9,618 nt of DNA, taken from assembly GCA_046734915.1 (NCBI GenBank), contig JBKPSC010000093.1:1-9618 (forward strand), read 5' to 3'. The DNA is from VFZL01 sp046734915 (GTDB taxonomy: Bacteria > Acidobacteriota > Vicinamibacteria > Vicinamibacterales > CAVVIG01). Of this stretch, positions 6,302 through 9,618 are shown one piece after another; the stretch's first letter is position 1, and each line of letters begins with the position of its first letter. The notes below the pieces were generated by a model. It saw only the letters and a program-made list of their open reading frames with translations. It ran no database searches and was not told where the DNA came from. Made by a program: the position numbers and the translations under genes.

Positions 6302-6643
6302 TTACGCCGCCGAGCCGAGGAATGTCCGCGCGAGCCGCATCAAGAGGTCCGGCAGGGTCTCTCCTTCGAGCGCGAAGGTGCTGCGGTCCGGTGCCCAGGC
6401 GAGCTTGTAGCTGCGGGACATCGCGGATATCCAAATCTGCCGGACCGGTGCATTGGGCGAGACGACGAACCTGGCCTCGTTGGGCTCTTCAAACACGACG
6501 TCGAGGACGCCGTCGTGAAGCTCGACCTCGAAGCCTTGTTCATCGGCCAACGGCAACAGTGCTTTCCTCGCCTGCTCGATGGCCTCGTCGCTTCGCACAC
6601 GAAACTCCTGCTCCGAAAGGGTGGTCATGCGCTTATTAAACAT
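6302..6643 (-). CDS. cyaY: Frataxin-family protein (CyaY-like iron donor)
   Basis: Frataxin/CyaY is a small cytoplasmic iron-binding protein that modulates iron-sulfur cluster assembly on the cysteine desulfurase/scaffold complex. The 113 residues fit the family size and its alpha-beta-sheet-alpha plan. Helix 1 has scattered acidic residues (E11, E13, D19, E20, E23), followed by GVLDVVFEE (45-53). The diagnostic core is NAPVRQIWISA (64-74) and SYKLAW (78-83). GETLPDLLMRL (94-104) is the C-terminal helix. An internal ATG at residue 6 (first base 6628) would give a start MTTLSEQEF that fits the family better; neither start has a strong ribosome binding site. The FTR1-type iron permease gene about 1.3 kb away fits an iron theme, though this is not proof of linkage. 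Confidence 0.85.
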   Translation of the reverse strand: MFNKRMTTLSEQEFRVRSDEAIEQARKALLPLADEQGFEVELHDGVLDVVFEEPNEARFVVSPNAPVRQIWISAMSRSYKLAWAPDRSTFALEGETLPDLLMRLARTFLGSAA

Positions 6644-6683
6644 TTCGATCGGCGTCCGCGTCTAACGCAAAAACGAGAGGTGA

Positions 6684-6776
6684 ATGATGTGGCGGAGATG
6701 GAGTTTCTCGGAAACCGCGGAGTGGGCCGTCGGCGCGATGCTGGCTCTCGCCATCATCGTCATCATGCTGGTCTGA
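6684..6776 (+). CDS. Candidate 30-residue single-helix membrane peptide
   Basis: This short frame starts with tandem ATGs (6684 and 6687) and stops at TGA 6774-6776. Upstream, GAGAGGTGA (6675-6683) is a good Shine-Dalgarno: GAGG is four bases from the first ATG and seven from the second. The peptide starts with a basic/aromatic stretch (MMWRRWSFSETAEW) followed by about 16 hydrophobic residues (15-30), the plan of a bitopic small membrane protein with the N-terminus in the cytoplasm. It lies between the divergent cyaY-like gene and the convergent VWA gene in an otherwise empty 149-base gap. No homologue is recognised, and such a short frame can arise by chance. Confidence 0.45.
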   Translation: MMWRRWSFSETAEWAVGAMLALAIIVIMLV

Positions 6777-6792
6777 GCCGACGGCGTGACGG

Positions 6793-7746
6793 CTATTGGC
6801 GTGTCGACGATGTCGGGCGATCCTGCTCGGCAAGGTAGCTGCGGCGCGCACGGGCTGTCATACCCGGCTGTTTGAGCTTGACCGCCAGACGGTGAACCTT
6901 GCCATCTAACCGCTGTGGCTCGAAGGCGAGCACATATTGGCTGTGCAGCTCCTGCGCGACCTTCGTGAACGTGCTGGTGAGCTCGGTGTTCTTCTCCAGC
7001 TCGAAGTAGCCGCCACCGGTTTCCTCGGCGAGCTTCTTCAGCCCGCCATCCGGCTTGGTTCGCACCCGACTTTGCCCGTCGAAATAATCGCTCTCGAGAC
7101 CAATCGCATAGACCATCACTTCTTCGGCACGCGCGCGATCGACGACCGATCCCAGACCGGCCCGGCTTCCTTGATCGTCTCCGTCTGTAAACACCAGGAT
7201 TACGCGCCTGCCGTCGAGTCCCTTCAGCTCGTCGAGACCGGTGATGAGCGCGTCCCACAGACGCGTAGCGTTACCGAAGTCGACGTCCTTGATGGCTGAG
7301 ACGAGCTGATCGCGGTTGTTCGTGAACTCGTGGCTGACCTCGATCTTGTCGTTGAACGCGCCGATCTTCGTTTTGTCGTCGGGCAGCAGCCGGATCACGA
7401 ATTGTTCGGCGGCCTGCTGCAACAGCCGCATGCTGCCGGTCATGCTCAGGCTCGTATCGAGCATGACGACGACGGTGACGGGCTGAATCTTGTTGTCGAA
7501 GAGGACGATCGTCTGCGGCTTGTCGTTGTCGTAGATCTCGAACTCACTCTCGGTGAGGTCGGGAACCAGTCGCCGCTGCGCGTCGAAAACGGTCACGAAC
7601 AACGACACAGCCCGCACGCCCGCTCGGAAGGTCGGTTGCTGGGCGAGAAGAGCGGCCGCCGGCACGACGGCCAGCGCGCAGAGGATTGCCACGGCAACCC
7701 GTGACGACGAGCGGGTGCCCACGAAGCGGTTCAAGATTGCGCGCAT
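6793..7746 (-). CDS. Secreted or membrane-anchored VWA-domain protein (acidobacterial VWFA-related type)
   Basis: The 317 residues comprise a signal sequence or anchor (17-36), an N-terminal beta domain (about 40-90, with VSLFVTVFDAQRRLVPDL and FEIYDN), a von Willebrand factor A domain (about 91-275), and a short C-terminal strand region. The metal-ion-dependent adhesion site is complete: D97-x-S99-x-S101, T161 and D188. The layout matches the VWFA-related proteins that are multiplied in Acidobacteriota, whose functions are mostly unknown but presumed to be protein or ligand binding in the envelope. No Shine-Dalgarno precedes the ATG; TAATCT lies six bases upstream of the start, so a leaderless mRNA is possible. 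It is transcribed divergently from the iron permease gene. Confidence 0.9.
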   Translation of the reverse strand: MRAILNRFVGTRSSSRVAVAILCALAVVPAAALLAQQPTFRAGVRAVSLFVTVFDAQRRLVPDLTESEFEIYDNDKPQTIVLFDNKIQPVTVVVMLDTSLSMTGSMRLLQQAAEQFVIRLLPDDKTKIGAFNDKIEVSHEFTNNRDQLVSAIKDVDFGNATRLWDALITGLDELKGLDGRRVILVFTDGDDQGSRAGLGSVVDRARAEEVMVYAIGLESDYFDGQSRVRTKPDGGLKKLAEETGGGYFELEKNTELTSTFTKVAQELHSQYVLAFEPQRLDGKVHRLAVKLKQPGMTARARRSYLAEQDRPTSSTRQ

Positions 7747-7877
7747 GGGTAAAGATTACAGCAACACTCGTTCCGGCTCGTGGGTAACGAAATAATCGAT
7801 CTTTGGGCACGCGGCGCTGCCGGTACGTCCTCTTCGGAGACCGCCCGAAATCAGGTGCGGGGGCAGGCATAGCCGAC

Positions 7878-7907
7878 TTGACGGGTCGGATTTTCGTGAC
7901 GTAGACT
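7878..7907 (+). promoter_or_regulatory. Candidate promoter of the iron permease gene
   Basis: TTGACG (7878-7883, five of six to the -35 consensus) and TAGACT (7902-7907, four of six to the -10) are 18 bases apart. Transcription would begin around 7914, leaving a leader of about 67 bases before the ATG at 7981. The -10 region itself sits in a small palindrome, GTAG-A-CTAC (7901-7909). Confidence 0.45.
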
Positions 7908-7919
7908 ACCTGGCAAACT

Positions 7920-7932
7920 GAGATTGAATCTC
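7920..7932. promoter_or_regulatory. 13-base palindrome, possible iron-responsive operator
   Basis: GAGATT-G-AATCTC is a perfect inverted repeat with six-base arms and one central base, just downstream of the predicted transcription start of the FTR1-family gene. With one flanking base on each side it fits the 7-1-7 spacing of Fur-type boxes and agrees with TGATAAT-n-ATTATCA at 9 of 14 positions. That is suggestive but not a confident Fur site; another regulator is equally possible. Confidence 0.35.
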
Positions 7933-7980
7933 GCCTCGGTGGCTCGCGGTCATGCGCGCGCCGCCCTCGAGCAACCGCCC

Positions 7981-8754
7981 ATGCTGCAGGCATTTGTCAT
8001 CACCCTCCGCGAAGGACTCGAAGCCTTTCTCATCGTCGCCATCAGCCTCGCGTATCTACGGAAAAGCGGACGCCGCGAGCTCGTGCCCGCCGTGCACTGG
8101 GGCATCGCCCTGGCCATCGTGATCAGCATCGGTGCGGCTGTGCTTCTGCAGCGCGCCGCCAATCAAGCGCTTTGGGAGGGCGTTCTCGCCATTGCCGCCG
8201 CTATCTCGGTCGCGTCCCTGACCGTTCACATGTGGCGTACGGCGAAGCGCATCAAGCACGACATCGAAGGCCATTTGCGGGAGTCGGCGCTCAAGCAGGG
8301 CACCGCCGCCTTTCTCGGCGTCTTCGGCTTCACGCTGCTGATGATCACGCGGGAAGGCATGGAGACCGCGCTCTTGATGGGCACGTTGCTCTTCCAGGTG
8401 CAATCGGTCAGCGTCATTACGGGCGCCCTCGGCGGCACTCTCCTGGCAGCGTTCGTGGCGTGGCTGTGGTCGAAATACGGCCACCGCGTCAATCTCGGGC
8501 TCTTCTTCCAGGTCACGGCGGTGTTCCTGCTCGTGTTCGTCGTCCAGCTGCTCATCTACGGTTTCCACGAGCTGACTGAGGCGAACCTGTTCCCGGGCAG
8601 CGAGCCTTTGCATTGGGCGACCGAGCCCTATGGCCCAGACGGCCAGTACGGCCAGTATCTGACCTACCTCCTCGTGATGCTGCCGCTCGGCTGGCTGGCG
8701 GTCAGCAGCCTGATGCCGCGCCGCGGCGTAGCCCAACAGTCGGCCAAGGTGTAG
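7981..8754 (+). CDS. FTR1-family high-affinity iron permease
   Basis: This is an inner-membrane iron permease of the FTR1/EfeU family, which moves oxidised ferric iron, usually with a ferroxidase or periplasmic partner. The protein has 257 residues from the ATG at 7981, about the family size, with seven predicted membrane helices. Both REGxE iron-binding motifs are present: REGLE at 10-14 in helix 1 and REGME at 124-128 in helix 4. The segment QLLIYGFHELTEANLFPG (189-206) is another family feature. The ATG is preferred over a TTG at 7924 because FTR1 proteins begin only a few residues before the first REGxE helix. No EfeO- or EfeB-like partner, multicopper oxidase or cytochrome is in the window, so the oxidation partner is unknown. 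Confidence 0.92.
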   Translation: MLQAFVITLREGLEAFLIVAISLAYLRKSGRRELVPAVHWGIALAIVISIGAAVLLQRAANQALWEGVLAIAAAISVASLTVHMWRTAKRIKHDIEGHLRESALKQGTAAFLGVFGFTLLMITREGMETALLMGTLLFQVQSVSVITGALGGTLLAAFVAWLWSKYGHRVNLGLFFQVTAVFLLVFVVQLLIYGFHELTEANLFPGSEPLHWATEPYGPDGQYGQYLTYLLVMLPLGWLAVSSLMPRRGVAQQSAKV

Positions 8755-8770
8755 CCGGCTGACGCTGCGG

Positions 8771-8794
8771 CCTCTGAGAGGATTCTGTAGAATC
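8771..8794. promoter_or_regulatory. Two abutting palindromes upstream of the OsmC-family gene
   Basis: CCTCT-G-AGAGG (8771-8781) is directly followed by GATTCT-GT-AGAATC (8781-8794), sharing one base. Together they fill about half of the 47-base gap before the OsmC-family start. The second palindrome contains TAGAAT (8788-8793), a five-of-six match to a -10 box, eight bases before the GTG. A regulator bound here would cover the promoter. No good -35 box is seen at the right distance. Confidence 0.35.
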
Positions 8795-8801
8795 GCCAGC
8801 C

Positions 8802-9215
8802 GTGTCGCCCAAACCGCCGGTCGTCGTCGACCTCGCGTGGGACGGCGACCTGCGATTCACCACGGCGTTTGCGAACGGGTTGACGTCAGTCCTCGACAGC
8901 GCCAGCGCCGCGGGCCCGTCGCCGGTCGAGGCTCTGGCCGCAGCCATCGGCGGGTGTATGGCCATGGACGTCGCCCACATCCTGTCACGCGGCCGGAATT
9001 CGTTCAGCGACCTCCGCGCGCATCTCGAAGCCGAGCGTTCTCCAGACGATCCCCACCGCGTTGTCCGCGTGTCGTTACGATTCGCGCTGACCGGCGCCGT
9101 ACCCTCGGAAGCAGTAGAACGGGCCATTGCGCTCTCACGAGACAAGTACTGTTCGGTCTGGCAGTCACTCAGGCAGGACATCGATCTCCAGGTGACGTTT
9201 GCCATCGCCGCCTGA
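8802..9215 (+). CDS. OsmC/Ohr-family protein
   Basis: The 137 residues are the size of OsmC-family proteins, which as dimers reduce hydroperoxides with a reactive cysteine pair. Family features are GPSPVEALAAAIGGCMAMD (38-56) with C52 on the central helix, and DKYCSVWQSL (114-123) with C117, the second catalytic cysteine. The N-terminal strands (VVVDLAWDGDLRFTT) and the edge strands near 84-97 fit the fold. It looks closer to the general OsmC/YhfA-like subgroup than to Ohr. The GTG start has no Shine-Dalgarno nearby; a -10-like TAGAAT ends eight bases upstream, so a leaderless transcript is possible. The substrate is unknown. The DUF1624-like gene overlaps its end by 17 bases. Confidence 0.88.
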   Translation: MSPKPPVVVDLAWDGDLRFTTAFANGLTSVLDSASAAGPSPVEALAAAIGGCMAMDVAHILSRGRNSFSDLRAHLEAERSPDDPHRVVRVSLRFALTGAVPSEAVERAIALSRDKYCSVWQSLRQDIDLQVTFAIAA

Positions 9216-9618
9216 GCGCCGCACCTCCGACGCGCGCTGCGCCGACATCGACTGGGCTCGCGGCCTCGCCGTGATCATCATGATCCAGGCTCATGTCCTG
9301 GACCGGTGGACGCCGCTCGCGACTCACGCTTCGCTGCTGTACCGTCGTCTCGATATCATCAACGGCTTCGCGGCGCCGCTGTTTCTCTGGCTCGCGGGCG
9401 TGTCTCTGGCGCTCGCGGGCGAGAGCGCGCTCCGCCGCACAGCCAGCCGGCGCACCGCCTGGCACCTCCTCGTCTGCCGTGGTCTCGAGGTGTTCGTCCT
9501 CGCTTTTCTGTTTCGGTTGCAGTCGTATCTCTTCAATCCGGGTGGCGAGCCAATCGCGCTCTTTCGCGTGGACATCTTGAATATTCTGGGACTGGCGATC
9601 GCGCTCGCCGGGCTGATG
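9199..9618 (+). CDS. DUF1624 / HGSNAT-like membrane acyltransferase, N-terminal part
   Basis: This frame is open from a TGA at 9193-9195 to the window end, so only 140 N-terminal residues are seen. The opening DIDWARGLAVIIMIQAHVLD (16-35), with H32, matches the conserved first helix of the heparan-alpha-glucosaminide N-acetyltransferase catalytic domain family (DUF1624). Further membrane helices follow (about 56-76, 94-108, 126-140), with FAAPLFLWLAG (58-68) also typical. Eukaryotic relatives acetylate glucosamine across a membrane; bacterial members are mostly uncharacterised. TTG at 9199 is the only ordinary start codon before the motif, with AGGTGA (9190-9195) three bases upstream, a short spacing. 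It overlaps the OsmC-family gene, suggesting one transcript. Confidence 0.85.
   Translation, partial: MPSPPERRTSDARCADIDWARGLAVIIMIQAHVLDRWTPLATHASLLYRRLDIINGFAAPLFLWLAGVSLALAGESALRRTASRRTAWHLLVCRGLEVFVLAFLFRLQSYLFNPGGEPIALFRVDILNILGLAIALAGLM

Larger units (their letters stand above)
7747..7980. other. Divergent intergenic region between VWA and iron permease genes
   Basis: These 234 bases are the longest gene-free stretch. They hold the start side of both divergent genes. The right half contains a candidate promoter (7878-7907) and a 13-base palindrome (7920-7932). A TTG at 7924 could extend the permease by 19 residues, but the extension has no family features. I see no RNA gene or repeat in the left half. 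Confidence 0.6.

Noticed and set aside
6776..6794. Hairpin AGCCG...CGGCT after the small membrane peptide frame
   Set aside because: Five pairs with a nine-base loop and no T-run; not a convincing terminator.
7924..7980. Upstream TTG start adding 19 residues to the iron permease
   Set aside because: The added segment is not hydrophobic, has no strong ribosome binding site, and FTR1 proteins start just before the first REGxE helix, matching the ATG at 7981.
8056..8736. 226-codon - strand open frame opposite the iron permease
   Set aside because: Shadow of the FTR1-family gene, with the same charged composition as the other antisense shadows.
1..9618. CRISPR arrays, insertion sequences, toxin-antitoxin or phage-defence genes
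   Set aside because: No regularly spaced repeats, transposase motifs, terminal inverted repeats or defence domains were seen; the genes are housekeeping or stress-type.

Overview
The window is a high-GC bacterial chromosome segment with tight gene packing. It most likely comes from an Acidobacteriota genome, perhaps a Vicinamibacteria-like lineage. The main taxonomic pointer is a VWFA-related protein of the kind expanded in Acidobacteriota. The cytochrome oxidase subunit II subfamily, the DUF1624 protein and the base composition are compatible, but the assignment is inference.

Region 1 (1-4095, + strand) is a compact cytochrome c oxidase operon in the order subunit I, III, IV, a 65-residue two-helix membrane protein, a 93-residue exported CPVC-motif membrane protein, then subunit II. 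Junctions overlap (TGATG, TAATG, ATGCTGA) or are only a few bases long, so translational coupling is likely. Subunit I keeps all heme and CuB ligands, but the canonical K-channel lysine position is isoleucine (I366). Subunit II has a complete CuA site.

Region 2 (4104-5599) holds a Bcp-type peroxiredoxin (- strand, convergent with the oxidase operon) and a divergently transcribed proline racemase-family protein. In the latter both catalytic positions are changed (Ala88 and Ser252 in place of Cys and Cys/Thr). The two start codons are separated by only 32 bases.

Region 3 (5600-7746) is mostly - strand: an unrecognised lipoprotein directly downstream of a frataxin/CyaY homologue, then a secreted or membrane-anchored VWA protein with a complete MIDAS. 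Between cyaY and the VWA gene, on the + strand, lies a 30-codon open frame with a good ribosome binding site that would encode a single-helix membrane peptide.

Region 4 (7747-9618, + strand) has an FTR1-family iron permease behind a candidate promoter and palindrome, an OsmC-family protein with two abutting palindromes and a -10-like hexamer right before its start, and the N-terminal part of a DUF1624/HGSNAT-like membrane acyltransferase that runs off the window.

The themes are aerobic respiration, peroxide/thiol defence (Bcp, OsmC) and iron handling (CyaY, FTR1). No mobile element, CRISPR array, tRNA or rRNA was seen. No gene-free stretch exceeds 300 bases; the longest is 7747-7980.
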